The translations under genes were made by a program, and so were the position numbers. Below the pieces are notes generated by a model, which had not been told where the DNA came from, made no database searches, and was given only the letters and a program-made list of their open reading frames with translations. Below, in pieces: positions 34,520 to 43,412 of a DNA stretch of 64,000 bases (position 1 is the stretch's first letter; every line of letters begins with the position of its first letter). The stretch is from positions 40,738 through 104,737 of the forward strand of contig NZ_RJRZ01000012.1 of the NCBI RefSeq assembly GCF_003993775.1, in the 5' to 3' direction. The stretch is from Frigidibacter oleivorans. Its GTDB lineage: Bacteria > Pseudomonadota > Alphaproteobacteria > Rhodobacterales > Rhodobacteraceae.

Positions 34520-36118
34520 GTGAAACAGCATCAAATCCTGACCTCTGCCCAAATGCGCGCCATCGAGCAGGCGGCGATTGCCTCTGGCGTCACCTCCGGG
34601 CTGGAGATGATGGAGCGGGCCGGGCAGGGCGTGGTCGCGGCGGTGCTGGCGGAATGGCCGGCACTGGCGGCCGGCCCGCAGAGTGCCGTGGTGCTGTGCG
34701 GTCCGGGCAACAACGGCGGCGACGGCTTCGTCGTGGCGCGGCTGCTGCGCGACCGGGGGTGGAGGGTGGAGGTGTTCCTCTATGGCGACCCGGCGCGGCT
34801 GCCGCCGGATGCCCGGGTGAATTACGAGCGGTGGGGTGAAAAGGTCGGAGACGTTCTTGTGGATTTCGACCGGCGGAGGGGCTGGCACGGCGCCGATCTG
34901 GCCGTCGACGCGCTGTTCGGCACGGGACTGACGCGACCCCTCGACGATCTGACGCAGGTGCTGTCCAACCTCGGCGATGCCGCCGACATCTCTGCCGATC
35001 CGGTCCGGAGGGTCTCGTCCGCGTTCGACGTGCCCCGCGTCGTCGCGGTCGATCTGCCCAGCGGGATCGACGCCGACAGCGGCAAGACGCTGAACCCGTC
35101 GCATGGCGGGCGCGGGGCGGCCTCGGCCAATCTGACCGTCACCTTCCACGCGCCGAAACTGGGACATGTTCTGGCAGAGGGGCCCGTCGCCTGCGGCAAG
35201 CTGGTGGTCGCGGATATCGGGCGGGGGCGCGAGCCGGGGCTGCCCTCGCGGCAGGCCAGGGTCGAGGAGGCCTCGGTTTCGGGGGCCGTTTGCAAGGCAT
35301 CCGGCCACAAATACCATCACGGCCACGCCCTCATCCTGTCCGGCGGCCCGGGCCGGGGCGGGGCGGCCCGGCTTGCCGCCCGCGGTGCGCTCCGGATCGG
35401 GGCGGGGCTGGTAACCCTCGCCTGCCCGCCCGCCGCGCTGATCGAGAATGCCGCGCGGCTCGACGCGATCATGCTGCGCCCGCTGCGGGGCGAGAGCGAG
35501 GCCGCGGCGCTGGCCGAGCTGCTGGAGGATGCCCGCGTCAACGCGCTGTGCCTCGGTCCCGGGCTCGGCATCGAGAGGGCGGCGGCGCTGATCCCCGTCG
35601 CGCTCGAGGCGAAGCGGAAAACCGTCCTCGACGCCGATGCGCTGACCGCGCTGGCCGCCGACCCGAACCTGTTCGCCATGCTCCACGGGGCTTGCGTCAT
35701 CACCCCGCATGGCGGCGAATTCGCGCGGCTCTTCCCCGACATCGCCGACCGCCTCGCCGCCCCCGCCACCGCCGGCCCCGCCTGGTCCAAGGTCGATGCC
35801 ACCCGCGAGGCCGCGGCCCGCGCCGGCTGCACCGTTCTTTACAAGGGTCCCGACACCGTGATCGCCACCCCTGAAGGACGGGCCGCGATCAACGCTGCCG
35901 CCTATGACCGCGCCGCACCCTGGCTGGCCACTGCCGGGGCAGGGGATGTGCTGGCGGGCTTCATCGCCGGGCTGCTCGCGCGGGGCTTCGATCCATCCGC
36001 CGCCGCCGAAACCGCCGCCTGGCTGCATGTGGAGGCCGCGCGCCGCTTCGGCCCCGGCCTGATCGCCGAGGATCTGCCCGAGGCGCTGCCGGGCGTCTTC
36101 CGCGATCTCGGGTTCTGA
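34520..36118 (+). CDS. nnr: Bifunctional NAD(P)H-hydrate epimerase/dehydratase
   Basis: Nnr repairs damaged (hydrated) NADH and NADPH: the N-terminal YjeF_N domain epimerises the hydrate and the C-terminal ribokinase-like domain dehydrates it. The 532-residue protein shows QMRAIEQAAIASG, VVLCGPGNNGGDGFVVARLL and VVAVDLPSGIDADSG in the first half. In the second it shows ALILSGGPGRGGAARLAARG, ITPHGGEFARLFPD and the nucleotide/catalytic AGAGDVLAGFIAGLLA. The start is uncertain: GTG at 34520 best fits the family N-terminus, while the open frame allows GTG at 34496. It is divergent from glnB. Confidence 0.88.
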   Translation: MKQHQILTSAQMRAIEQAAIASGVTSGLEMMERAGQGVVAAVLAEWPALAAGPQSAVVLCGPGNNGGDGFVVARLLRDRGWRVEVFLYGDPARLPPDARVNYERWGEKVGDVLVDFDRRRGWHGADLAVDALFGTGLTRPLDDLTQVLSNLGDAADISADPVRRVSSAFDVPRVVAVDLPSGIDADSGKTLNPSHGGRGAASANLTVTFHAPKLGHVLAEGPVACGKLVVADIGRGREPGLPSRQARVEEASVSGAVCKASGHKYHHGHALILSGGPGRGGAARLAARGALRIGAGLVTLACPPAALIENAARLDAIMLRPLRGESEAAALAELLEDARVNALCLGPGLGIERAAALIPVALEAKRKTVLDADALTALAADPNLFAMLHGACVITPHGGEFARLFPDIADRLAAPATAGPAWSKVDATREAAARAGCTVLYKGPDTVIATPEGRAAINAAAYDRAAPWLATAGAGDVLAGFIAGLLARGFDPSAAAETAAWLHVEAARRFGPGLIAEDLPEALPGVFRDLGF

Positions 36119-36193
36119 CTCCGCCCCCCCTGCACCCGACCCAGATATCCTGCGAAGGTGCGGGTCGCGACACCCCGCGACCCGCCATTCCCC

Positions 36194-36222
36194 TTGCCAA
36201 AGCCCCGCGCATGGCGTAATGG
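36194..36222 (+). promoter_or_regulatory. Probable rpsB promoter
   Basis: TTGCCA (36194-36199), 17 bases, TAATGG (36217-36222), giving a leader of about 100 bases that contains the structured element at 36239-36306. Confidence 0.45.
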
Positions 36223-36238
36223 CGCGGCACTTCACAGG

Positions 36239-36306
36239 CAGGGGCTGGGCCCGAGGGGGAAACATCCCCGAGGGTCCGCCGGTTGGGCGCAAGCCTGAAT
36301 CCCCTG
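36239..36306 (+). promoter_or_regulatory. Structured rpsB leader, candidate autoregulatory element
   Basis: CAGGGG (36239-36244) pairs with CCCCTG (36301-36306), enclosing an inner hairpin in which GGGCCC pairs with GGGTCC, then GGGGG-AAACA-TCCCC, separated by a GA/GA internal loop. It ends 28 bases before the rpsB start. S2 regulates its own operon in other bacteria; whether this fold is that element is inference. Confidence 0.5.
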
Positions 36307-36334
36307 CCGAGGCGCAAACCGGAAAGGAACGACC

Positions 36335-37102
36335 ATGGCGCTTCCCGACTTCTCCATGCGTCAGCTCTTGGAAGCTGGCGTGCATTACGGTCACCAGACT
36401 CAGCGCTGGAACCCGCGGATGGCCGAATACATCTACGGCGACCGCAACGGCATCCACATCATCGACCTGACCCAGACGGTCCCGATGCTGGACGCGGCCC
36501 TGCAGGTGATCCGCGATACCGTCGCCAGGGGCGGCCGCATCCTCTTCGTCGGCACCAAGCGTCAGGCCTCGAAGGCCATCGCCGAGGCCGCCGAGAAATC
36601 GGCGCAATACTACATGAACCACCGCTGGCTCGGCGGCACGCTGACCAACTGGAAGACCGTGTCGCAGTCGATCGCCCGTCTGAAGCAGATCGACGAGGTC
36701 ATGGCGTCGGGCGCGGAAGGCCTGACCAAGAAGGAACGGCTGAACACCGAACGCGAGCAGGCCAAGCTGCAGGCCTCGCTGGGCGGGATCCGCGACATGG
36801 GCGGCCTGCCGGACCTGCTGTTCGTCATCGACGTGAACAAGGAAGATCTCGCCATCCTCGAGGCGCAGAAGCTGGGCATCCCGGTCGTGGCCGTGGTCGA
36901 CACCAACTGCTCGCCCAAGGGCGTGGACTATGTGATCCCCGGCAATGACGACGCCGCCCGCGCCATCGCGCTTTATTGCGATCTGGTCGCCCGGGCCGCG
37001 CTCGACGGCATGACCGCCCAGATGGGCGCGGCCGGCGTGGACCTCGGCGCGCTCGAGGATGTGGCGCCGGAAGAGGAACTGGCCGAAGGCGCCGGCGCCT
37101 GA
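36335..37102 (+). CDS. rpsB: Ribosomal protein S2
   Basis: S2 is a late-assembling protein of the 30S subunit. The 255-residue protein has the family N-terminus [22 protein letters not shown] (quoted in part: [11 protein letters not shown]), [31 protein letters not shown] and [11 protein letters not shown]. The ATG at 36335 follows GGAAAGGA. It is followed by tsf on the same strand after 148 bases, the standard rpsB-tsf pair. Confidence 0.96.
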   Translation: MALPDFSMRQLLEAGVHYGHQTQRWNPRMAEYIYGDRNGIHIIDLTQTVPMLDAALQVIRDTVARGGRILFVGTKRQASKAIAEAAEKSAQYYMNHRWLGGTLTNWKTVSQSIARLKQIDEVMASGAEGLTKKERLNTEREQAKLQASLGGIRDMGGLPDLLFVIDVNKEDLAILEAQKLGIPVVAVVDTNCSPKGVDYVIPGNDDAARAIALYCDLVARAALDGMTAQMGAAGVDLGALEDVAPEEELAEGAGA

Positions 37103-37173
37103 GGCCGGGCCGGGGCCGCGGCCTTGCCTCCGGGCAGGGCCGGCCCGTCCCCACTGTTACGGAACTGTCATCG

Positions 37174-37223
37174 GGCGGGGATACTCCCCGCCTGACTTCC
37201 GAAGGAAGGCCGGCTTCCCGGCC
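37174..37223 (+). promoter_or_regulatory. Two hairpins in the rpsB-tsf gap
   Basis: GGCGGGG-N5-CCCCGCC (37174-37192) and GGCCGG-CTTC-CCGGCC (37208-37223) lie between rpsB and tsf. They could act as an attenuator that sets the rpsB:tsf ratio, or as RNA processing sites. There is no T-tract after either. Confidence 0.4.
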
Positions 37224-37250
37224 ATATCGCACAATCGAGGAGAGCCGGAC

Positions 37251-38159
37251 ATGGCAATCACCGCCCAGATGGTGAAGGAACTGCGCGAATCGACCGGCGC
37301 GGGCATGATGGACGCCAAGAAGGCGCTGACCGAAACCGACGGCAACATGGATGCCGCGGTGGACTGGCTGCGCACCAAGGGTCTGGCAAAGGCCGCGAAG
37401 AAGGCCGACCGCGTGGCCGCCGAAGGTCTGGTGGGCGTGATGGTGACCGATGGCCGCGGCGTCGCGGTCGAGATCAACTCGGAAACCGACTTCGTAGCGA
37501 AGAACGAGGAATTCCAGGGCCTCGTGCGCGACGTGACCCGGGTGGCGCTGGAAACCGGCGACTCGGTCGAGGTGGTGAAAGCCGCCGACCTGAACGGCCA
37601 GACCGTCGAACAGGTGCTGACCGATGCCATCGCCCGGATCGGCGAGAACATGACCTTCCGCCGGATGCACCTGCTGGAAGGCGATACCGTCGTGTCCTAC
37701 GTCCATAACGCCGCCGCCGAAGGCATGGGCAAGATCGGCGTGCTGGTCGCGCTGACCGGTCCCGCCGACAAGGCCCGCGAAGTGGGCAAGCAGTTCGCCA
37801 TGCACATCGCCGCCACCGCGCCGCTGGCGCTCGGCGAGGCCGATCTGGACCCGGCCGTCGTTGCGCGAGAGCTGGAAGTGCAGACGGCCAAGGCGCTGGA
37901 AGAGAACGCGGCCTCGGCCAAGCCGAAGCCCGAGGCGGTGATCCAGAACAACATCATCCCGGGCCGGATGAAGAAGTTCCTGTCGGAAGTGACGCTGCTC
38001 GGCCAGTCCTTCGTGATGAATCCCGACGTGACCGTCGAACAGGCGGCCAATGACGCGGGCGTCCGCATCACCGGTTATGCCCGGGTGATGGTGGGCGAGG
38101 GCATCGAGAAGGAGAAAGAGGATTTCGCCGCCGAGGTCGCCAAGACCCGCGGCGCCTGA
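37251..38159 (+). CDS. tsf: Elongation factor Ts
   Basis: EF-Ts exchanges GDP for GTP on EF-Tu. The 302-residue protein has the N-terminal UBA-like domain [19 protein letters not shown], the core signature [15 protein letters not shown], the [11 protein letters not shown] block and the C-terminal subdomain with [16 protein letters not shown]. The ATG at 37251 follows TCGAGGAGAG. The larger open frame upstream to 37059 is not part of the protein. A strong terminator closes the rpsB-tsf unit. Confidence 0.96.
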   Translation: MAITAQMVKELRESTGAGMMDAKKALTETDGNMDAAVDWLRTKGLAKAAKKADRVAAEGLVGVMVTDGRGVAVEINSETDFVAKNEEFQGLVRDVTRVALETGDSVEVVKAADLNGQTVEQVLTDAIARIGENMTFRRMHLLEGDTVVSYVHNAAAEGMGKIGVLVALTGPADKAREVGKQFAMHIAATAPLALGEADLDPAVVARELEVQTAKALEENAASAKPKPEAVIQNNIIPGRMKKFLSEVTLLGQSFVMNPDVTVEQAANDAGVRITGYARVMVGEGIEKEKEDFAAEVAKTRGA

Positions 38160-38205
38160 TCCGGAGGGTCCGATCTTCGGGCTTGCCTTCACCAGACGAT
38201 CCGAC

Positions 38206-38240
38206 GGGCCGGGGGGAGACCTCCGGCCCTTTCGCTTTTC
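38206..38240 (+). terminator. tsf terminator
   Basis: GGGCCGG (38206-38212) pairs with CCGGCCC (38223-38229), with further pairing inside, followed by TTTCGCTTTTC, 46 bases after the tsf stop. Confidence 0.85.
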
Positions 38241-38622
38241 CCGGCGCGCCTGCGCGGGCGGGGCAGGGCGAAAGCGGAGGACGAAACACGGGAAGGCGAT
38301 GCCGGTCCAGCCGACACCGCCCCCGGGGACGCGCCGCATCATTGGGGATGAGGACAGGGCGCGCATCACGATGGGTGTCGGGCCGGCCCGAAACGCGGCC
38401 GGCACACGACGTGCGGCAAGGCTCCCCGGAAATGCCCGGGCTGAACCTTGGCCGCTGTTCCTGGCAAAAGCCACCACTCACGGAACGATCGCACTTTCGT
38501 CATTTACGCAGCGTAAGGAAAGTCCGGAAATCCTTACCGTCCGGTAAGAATTTTCTGACAACCGCCGTTGAAGCCCGATGGCCCTGCCGCAAGCGTGCGC
38601 GCCTACCCGGGGCGCCCGCCGG
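38241..38622. other. Non-coding gap with two TTAC/GTAA dyads
   Basis: No convincing gene is seen in this 382-base gap between the tsf terminator and the 3' end of luxR. Two palindromes stand out: TTACGCAGCGTAA (38504-38516) and CTTACCGTCCGGTAAG (38533-38548), with centres about 30 bases apart (about three helical turns). They look like tandem operator sites. Confidence 0.55.
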
Positions 38623-39390
38623 TCAGGGGCGGGGCTCGCCCGGATGTTCCAGCACGAAGATCTGGTTCTGGAACGAGGCTTTCAGCACCGCCTGCGCGGT
38701 GGTGTCGACCTCCAGCGCCTCGCGCGCCAGACGCAGGTGCTTTTCAATCGTGGCCGGGGTCAGGCCCATGATCTTGGCGATGTCGGCGGTGGTCTTGCCG
38801 TCCCCCACCCATTCCAGCGCCTCGCGCTGGCGCGGGCTCAGCGACCGGCGCAGGGTGGTGTAGGGCATGGCGGTGATCCGCAGATGCGTGACGTTGTTCA
38901 GCAGCAGGATCTCGCGCCCGTGGCGGGCCCAGATCGCATCGACCTCGGCCTGCCGCAGCCCGCGCTGCGCGCAAAGCCCGATCGCACCCTTCGCGCGGCT
39001 CGACACGTCGCGGAAGCTGATCGTGTAGCCCGCCACCACCCCGTGGAGCTGGTTGAACTCCATCACCCGCCGCTCGGCCGCGGTCAGCTCGCCCCGGGCC
39101 GCGCGCTCCTCGCGGATGCGCCAGGACTGCGCGCCCTCGTGATCGGCGGCCCAGCGGACCATCGGCGCCTGCAGGTAGAGCCCGCCGCGGATGAAGCCGT
39201 CGAGATAGGCCTTGTCGTGGTTCGACAGGATCAGCAGGTCGTCGAGGTCGCCGAAGGAATGCGCGGTGCGGAACCGGGTGAAGCCATAGATCAGCCGGTC
39301 GAAACCGTATTCCGCCATCCGCGACAGATGCAGCGCCCAGACGTCCTCCATCCGCTCGGCCTGCATCAGCTGTTCCAGATGGTCAATCAT
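38623..39390 (-). CDS. LuxR-type autoinducer-binding regulator, orphan
   Basis: A 255-residue quorum-sensing-type regulator. An N-terminal autoinducer-binding domain covers about 15-160, with YGFDRLIYGFT, WRIREERAARGELTAAERRVMEF and GYTISFRDVSSRAKGAIGLC. A C-terminal LuxR helix-turn-helix follows, with LSPRQREALEWVGDGKTTAD and IAKIMGLTPATIEKHLRLA. It binds DNA in response to acyl-homoserine lactones or similar signals. The ATG at 39390 is the likely start. No luxI gene is found on either side, so it is a LuxR 'solo' within this window. Two palindromes that could be its targets lie 75 bases or more beyond its 3' end. Confidence 0.9.
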   Translation of the reverse strand: MIDHLEQLMQAERMEDVWALHLSRMAEYGFDRLIYGFTRFRTAHSFGDLDDLLILSNHDKAYLDGFIRGGLYLQAPMVRWAADHEGAQSWRIREERAARGELTAAERRVMEFNQLHGVVAGYTISFRDVSSRAKGAIGLCAQRGLRQAEVDAIWARHGREILLLNNVTHLRITAMPYTTLRRSLSPRQREALEWVGDGKTTADIAKIMGLTPATIEKHLRLAREALEVDTTAQAVLKASFQNQIFVLEHPGEPRP

Positions 39391-39627
39391 CGTCACGCTC
39401 GTTCCCACACAAGGGGACCGCTCCGACCGCCGTCCGCACCTGCCGGTGCCTTGCGCCGCGAAATATGCGGCACGTCGCCTTGCGCCAGATTGTTGCAGCG
39501 ATCGGCCTGTCCCCGGAAATTTCCTGCCATGCCCGTTCCCGCATGTCGAGAGCCCTTTCGGAGAGGCCCGGCTGTTGCTAGCACCGGGGGACCCGGGCGG
39601 CGCGGCGCGGGAGGCGGGGGACGGGGC

Positions 39628-40806
39628 ATGACGGAAACCGGCGTGGTGGTGATCGGCGGCGCGGCGATGGGGGCGTCGCTGGCCTTCTGGCTGACGCGGA
39701 TGGAGCCGGGCCTGCCCGTCACGGTGATCGAGCCTGACCCCAGCTATGCCCGGTCCTGCACCGCGCTTTCCGCCGCCTCGATCCGGCAGCAATTCTCGGA
39801 ACCCGTCAACGTGGCGATCAGCCGGTTCGGGGTGGAGTTCATCCGCGACTTCGCCCGCTGGACCGGGCCCGCGGGCGGCGTGCCCTCGCTGGGCTTCCGC
39901 GAGAACGGCTATCTGTTCCTCGCCGACAGCGCGGCCGAGGCCGAGCGGTTCGAGGCGCTGGCGGCGATGCAGCGCAGCCTCGGCGCCGCGACCGTGGTGC
40001 TGACCCCGGCCGAGATCGCCGCGCGCTTTCCCTGGATCGAGGTGGCGGGGCTGCAGGCCGGCAGCTTCGGTCCGCGCGACGAGGGCTGGTTCGACAATAT
40101 GGGCCTCGTCACCGGGCTGAAGGCCGCGGCGCGGGCGCAGGGCGCCCAGTTCCTGCGCGGGCGGGTGGTGGGGCTGGACCGCGACGGCGACCGCATTGTC
40201 GCTGCCCGGCTGGAGGATGGCAGCCGCATCGCCGCCGACCGCTTTGCCTGCGCGGCGGGCACGGCGGCGGGCGCGGTGCTGCGGATGGCGGGGGCCGATC
40301 TGCCGGTCGAGCCGCGCAAGCGCACCGTCTTCGTCGTCGATGCGCCGAAGGTCCGCCAGCCGGACGCGCCGCTGATCGTCGATCCGGCGGGCTACTGGAT
40401 GCGGCCCGAACACGGGCAATGGCTGACCGCGACCGTCCCCGACCGCGACGGCCCCTGCGACCCGCAGGATTTCGCCCCCGAGGCGGACGAGTTCGAGGCG
40501 CTGATCTGGGAACGGATCTGGGCGCGCATCCCCGATTTCGACCAGGCGCGGGTGACGCGGGTCTGGGCGGGGCACTATGACTTCAACCCGGTGGATCACA
40601 ACGGGCTGGTGGGGCGGCATCCGGATCTGGACAACATGTTCCTGCTGAACGGCTTTTCCGGCCACGGGCTGCAACAGGCGCCCGCGGTGGGGCGCGGCGT
40701 GGCGGAACTGATGCTGACCGGCGGCTATGTCAGCATCGACCTGTCGGACCTGTCGGCAGCGCGGCTGACCTCGGGCGCGCGGTCGCGGGAACAGGCGATC
40801 GTGTGA
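39628..40806 (+). CDS. FAD-dependent oxidoreductase, DAO family
   Basis: A 392-residue flavoenzyme of the D-amino-acid oxidase/sarcosine oxidase superfamily. The N-terminal dinucleotide fold is VVVIGGAAMGASLAFWL, where the middle glycine of GxGxxG is alanine, as in some relatives. Mid-protein RIAADRFACAAGTAAGAVL and the C-terminal FAD-site LLNGFSGHGLQQAPAVGRGVAEL complete the family pattern. The substrate, probably an amine or amino acid, is not identifiable. The ATG at 39628 follows a GGGAGG site. It overlaps the next gene by four bases (GTGA). Confidence 0.85.
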   Translation: MTETGVVVIGGAAMGASLAFWLTRMEPGLPVTVIEPDPSYARSCTALSAASIRQQFSEPVNVAISRFGVEFIRDFARWTGPAGGVPSLGFRENGYLFLADSAAEAERFEALAAMQRSLGAATVVLTPAEIAARFPWIEVAGLQAGSFGPRDEGWFDNMGLVTGLKAAARAQGAQFLRGRVVGLDRDGDRIVAARLEDGSRIAADRFACAAGTAAGAVLRMAGADLPVEPRKRTVFVVDAPKVRQPDAPLIVDPAGYWMRPEHGQWLTATVPDRDGPCDPQDFAPEADEFEALIWERIWARIPDFDQARVTRVWAGHYDFNPVDHNGLVGRHPDLDNMFLLNGFSGHGLQQAPAVGRGVAELMLTGGYVSIDLSDLSAARLTSGARSREQAIV

Positions 40807-41555
40807 CCGGGGACCGGGCGACCGGGGACCGGGTGACCGGGGATCTGCCGCCGCTTGCCGCCTGGGGCGCCGAGGGGCTGGCGCTGACGCCGCTGCCGGG
40901 CGGGCATCGCAACCTCGTGCTGCGCGGGCAGGGCGGCGGGCGCGATCTGGTGTTCAAGACCACGCGCCGCGACGAGGCCGCGCTGCGCTGGCTGGGGCCG
41001 GTGCAGGATGCGGCGCGGGCGGCGGGCCTGCGGGCGCCGGGGCTGATCGCCAGCGCGGCCGGGCATCTGCGGGTGGAGGGCTGGACCTGCGAGCCGTGGT
41101 TGCCCGGGGTGCCGGCAGAGGCCGCCGATCTGGCCCGCATCGCGCCGCTGGTGGACCGGTTCCACCGGAACGCCCGCCCCCTGCCGCAGCGTCCGGGCTT
41201 CGTCGCGGCGGCAGAGGCCGGGCCGCGGACGGCCGCGGGCGACCTCGACCTGCCCGCAATGCCCGGGGATCTGGCCGCGGCCTGCCTGCGGGCCTGGGCG
41301 CCGCTGGCGGGGCAGCCGATGACCGCGCTGCATGGCGACCTCGGCCCGGGCAATATCCTGATGACCGTCGACGGTCCGGCGCTGATCGACTGGGACGAGG
41401 CGAGGCGGGACGCGCCGCTGTTCGACCTCGCCGCATTGATGCAGGCGGACGACGCCGTGGCGGCCCGGGCCTGCCTCGCCTGGGAGGTCGCGGTGTGCTG
41501 GCATGTCGAGCCTGCGCGGGCGCGCCGCCTCGCCCGGGGGCTGAGGGCGGGCTAG
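40803..41555 (+). CDS. Aminoglycoside-phosphotransferase-fold kinase
   Basis: A 250-residue small-molecule kinase of the APH/choline kinase fold. The catalytic loop is LHGDLGPGNILM, with the metal-binding Asp in LIDWDEARRDAPLFDLA downstream; the N-lobe has RDLVFKTTRRDEAAL. The GTG start at 40803 overlaps the upstream oxidoreductase stop. The first residues are a fivefold-periodic TGDRA-TGDRV-TGDLP encoded by a 15-base tandem repeat, and an in-frame GTG at 40833 is a second possible start inside it. Coupling to a FAD oxidoreductase suggests shared catabolism or modification of one substrate; resistance is unlikely. Confidence 0.8.
   Translation: MTGDRATGDRVTGDLPPLAAWGAEGLALTPLPGGHRNLVLRGQGGGRDLVFKTTRRDEAALRWLGPVQDAARAAGLRAPGLIASAAGHLRVEGWTCEPWLPGVPAEAADLARIAPLVDRFHRNARPLPQRPGFVAAAEAGPRTAAGDLDLPAMPGDLAAACLRAWAPLAGQPMTALHGDLGPGNILMTVDGPALIDWDEARRDAPLFDLAALMQADDAVAARACLAWEVAVCWHVEPARARRLARGLRAG
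40804..40844 (+). repeat. 15-base tandem repeat at the phosphotransferase start
   Basis: GACCGGGGACCGGGC, GACCGGGGACCGGGT and a partial GACCGGGGA follow one another. The unit length is a multiple of three, so copy changes keep the reading frame and can move the start codon. Confidence 0.75.
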
Positions 41556-41562
41556 GCCCCCC

Positions 41563-42096
41563 TCAGAACGGGATTTCGTCGTCGAGGTCGCCGCGCGAGC
41601 CGCCGCCCGATCCCGACCCGGACCCGCCGCCCGAGCGGCCGCCGCCGCCATAGGAGCCGCCCGAGCCGCCGCCGTAGTCGCCGCCGCCGCCATAGCCCTC
41701 ATCCGGGCCGCCATAGCCGCCGCCCGATCCGCCGCCGCCTTCGCCGCGACCGTCGAGCAGCGTCAGCTCTCCCCGGTAGGGTCGCAGCACGATCTCGGTC
41801 GTGTAGCGGTCCTGGCCAGACTGGTCCTGCCATTTGCGGGTTTCCAGCGCGCCCTCGATGTAGACCTTCGACCCCTTGCGCAGATACTGCTCGGCGATCT
41901 TGCCGAGCGGTTCCGAGAAGATCGCGACCGAATGCCATTCGGTCCGTTCCTTGCGCTCGCCGGAATTGCGGTCGCGCCAGGTTTCCGAGGTGGCGATGCG
42001 CAGGTTCACCACCTTGCCGCCGTTCTGGAAGCTGCGCACCTCGGGATCGCGCCCGAGATTGCCCACGATGATGACCTTATTCACCGAGCCTGCCAT
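41563..42096 (-). CDS. ssb: Single-stranded DNA-binding protein
   Basis: SSB coats single-stranded DNA during replication and repair. The 177-residue protein has an OB-fold at 1-112 ([45 protein letters not shown]). A Gly/Ser/Tyr-rich linker of about 55 residues and the acidic partner-binding tail DLDDEIPF follow. The ATG at 42096 is the standard start. It is convergent with the phosphotransferase gene and divergent from the transglycosylase gene. Confidence 0.95.
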   Translation of the reverse strand: MAGSVNKVIIVGNLGRDPEVRSFQNGGKVVNLRIATSETWRDRNSGERKERTEWHSVAIFSEPLGKIAEQYLRKGSKVYIEGALETRKWQDQSGQDRYTTEIVLRPYRGELTLLDGRGEGGGGSGGGYGGPDEGYGGGGDYGGGSGGSYGGGGRSGGGSGSGSGGGSRGDLDDEIPF

Positions 42097-42337
42097 GACC
42101 GTCTCCCTGCTGCGCGGCGCCGGCGTTTCCGGCGAATCCCGTATCGAGCCACGGTTAGACCACAGATGGTTGACGGAAGGCAAACGCCGCCCGGCCGCGA
42201 GGGCGGGGGCGGGCGGGGGCGGGCGATGGCGGGCTTTCGCTGCCGGCGGTGCGGGCGGCGCGGCGGGGAATCCGGGCGATCTGGCGCGCGGCGGAGTTTT
42301 TGCTATAGTCCCGCCGACAGAACACGAGGGACAGACA

Positions 42338-42976
42338 GTGCAGGACATGTCTTCGGCCCGCGCCGCGCGTGGCCTGATGCTGGCAGCCGGGCTGGTGGCG
42401 GCGGTTCCCGTCCTGCTGCCCGGTGCGGTCCGGGCAGAGGGCCTGACCCCCCGCGCCTCGACCCAGTCGCGGATGACGCTGTTTTCCAGCCAGCTTTCGG
42501 TGCTCGACGGCCGGGCGTCGCAGCAATACGAAAACTCGGTCCGCTACCAGCCGAACTACGATGCCGAAACCAACAGCGTGGTGCGGGGCATCCCGCGCTT
42601 TGCCGGCGCCTACAAGGGCGAGTACCTGCCCGTCGCCCGCGCGGCCGCCCGCAAGCACCGGGTGCCCGAGGATCTGTTCCTGCGGCTGGTGCAGCAGGAA
42701 TCGGGCTGGAACCCGGGGGCGGTGTCGCCCAAGGGCGCGCTCGGGCTGGCGCAGCTGATGCCCGAGACGGCGATGCTGCTTGGCGTCGATCCGGCCGACC
42801 CGCGCGCCAATCTCGAGGGCGGGGCGCGCTATCTGCGGCTGATGTACGACCGGTTCGGCGACTGGAAGCTGGCGCTGGCGGCCTACAATGCGGGGCCGGA
42901 GGCGGTGCAGAAGCATGGCGGCGTGCCGCCCTATGTCGAGACGCTGAACTACGTGAAGGTCATCCTCGGCAGCTGA
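42338..42976 (+). CDS. Lytic transglycosylase, SLT domain
   Basis: A 212-residue exported murein hydrolase that cleaves peptidoglycan with formation of 1,6-anhydromuramic ends. A signal peptide ends near residue 33 (AVRAEG). The SLT domain starts around 95, with the catalytic Glu121 in [20 protein letters not shown] and the later [18 protein letters not shown]. The GTG at 42338 is preferred because GAGGG lies seven bases upstream; an ATG three codons later is the alternative. A TATAGT box at 42303-42308 could be its -10. Confidence 0.88.
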   Translation: MQDMSSARAARGLMLAAGLVAAVPVLLPGAVRAEGLTPRASTQSRMTLFSSQLSVLDGRASQQYENSVRYQPNYDAETNSVVRGIPRFAGAYKGEYLPVARAAARKHRVPEDLFLRLVQQESGWNPGAVSPKGALGLAQLMPETAMLLGVDPADPRANLEGGARYLRLMYDRFGDWKLALAAYNAGPEAVQKHGGVPPYVETLNYVKVILGS

Positions 42977-43011
42977 GCGACCCCCCGACTGAGCGCCCCT
43001 CGACGAAAAGA

Positions 43012-43033
43012 GGCCGGGCGCGAAGGCCCGGCC
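43012..43033 (-). terminator. Terminator of the DUF1127 gene
   Basis: A perfect 8-bp stem (43012-43019 with 43026-43033), six-base loop, followed on the minus strand by TCTTTTCG. Confidence 0.7.
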
Positions 43034-43100
43034 AGGAAGAGGGTTGCCGTCAGGGGTTGGCGGTAACCCGAACCGTCAGGGAGGGATGGCGCCGCCGGGA

Positions 43101-43316
43101 TCAGGCGCGCCAGAAGGGCTTTTCCGCCTCGTGCGCCGCATGGTCGGGCGCAACGCCGATATCGCGCAGCAGGCGGGCGTCGAGCCGGCGCAGCGCGAGG
43201 CGGGTGGCGCGGCGCAGGCGATAGTCGGCAATGGTGACCGCCACGCCCCGGACCGCGCGGCGCACCGCGCCGGTGGTGGCGGCTGGCGTGGCGTTCAGGG
43301 GAAGCGTCGTCATCAT
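43101..43316 (-). CDS. DUF1127 small arginine-rich protein
   Basis: A 71-residue basic protein ending in a DUF1127 motif, LRRLDARLLRDIGVAPDHA. Small DUF1127 proteins in alphaproteobacteria affect RNA turnover and phosphate or carbon metabolism, and are often strongly regulated; the role of this one is unknown. Paired ATG codons at 43316 and 43313 follow AAAGGTGCC. It is divergent from the MocR regulator with an 82-base, AT-rich gap. Confidence 0.85.
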   Translation of the reverse strand: MMTTLPLNATPAATTGAVRRAVRGVAVTIADYRLRRATRLALRRLDARLLRDIGVAPDHAAHEAEKPFWRA

Positions 43317-43324
43317 GGCACCTT

Positions 43325-43412
43325 TGTGTTGATACAATTCATGTTGTCTGGTAGTTTGTACCCTACGCCCGCTCCCGGATCGCTGCCAGAGAAACATTGT
43401 GACAGATACAAC
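43325..43412. promoter_or_regulatory. AT-rich divergent promoter region with TACAA repeats
   Basis: The gap between the DUF1127 and MocR genes contains TTGATACAA, TGTTGT, TTTGTACC and, at the mocR start, AGATACAAC. MocR-family regulators bind direct repeats in such divergent regions, so these are candidate operator half-sites. Confidence 0.35.

Noticed and set aside
34487..36622. A 711-codon minus-strand frame
   Set aside because: Antisense to nnr and the rpsB leader; composition typical of a GC shadow.
38241..38622. A luxI synthase gene next to luxR
   Set aside because: None of the six frames shows the conserved LuxI arginine, phenylalanine, tryptophan, glutamate and aspartate pattern.
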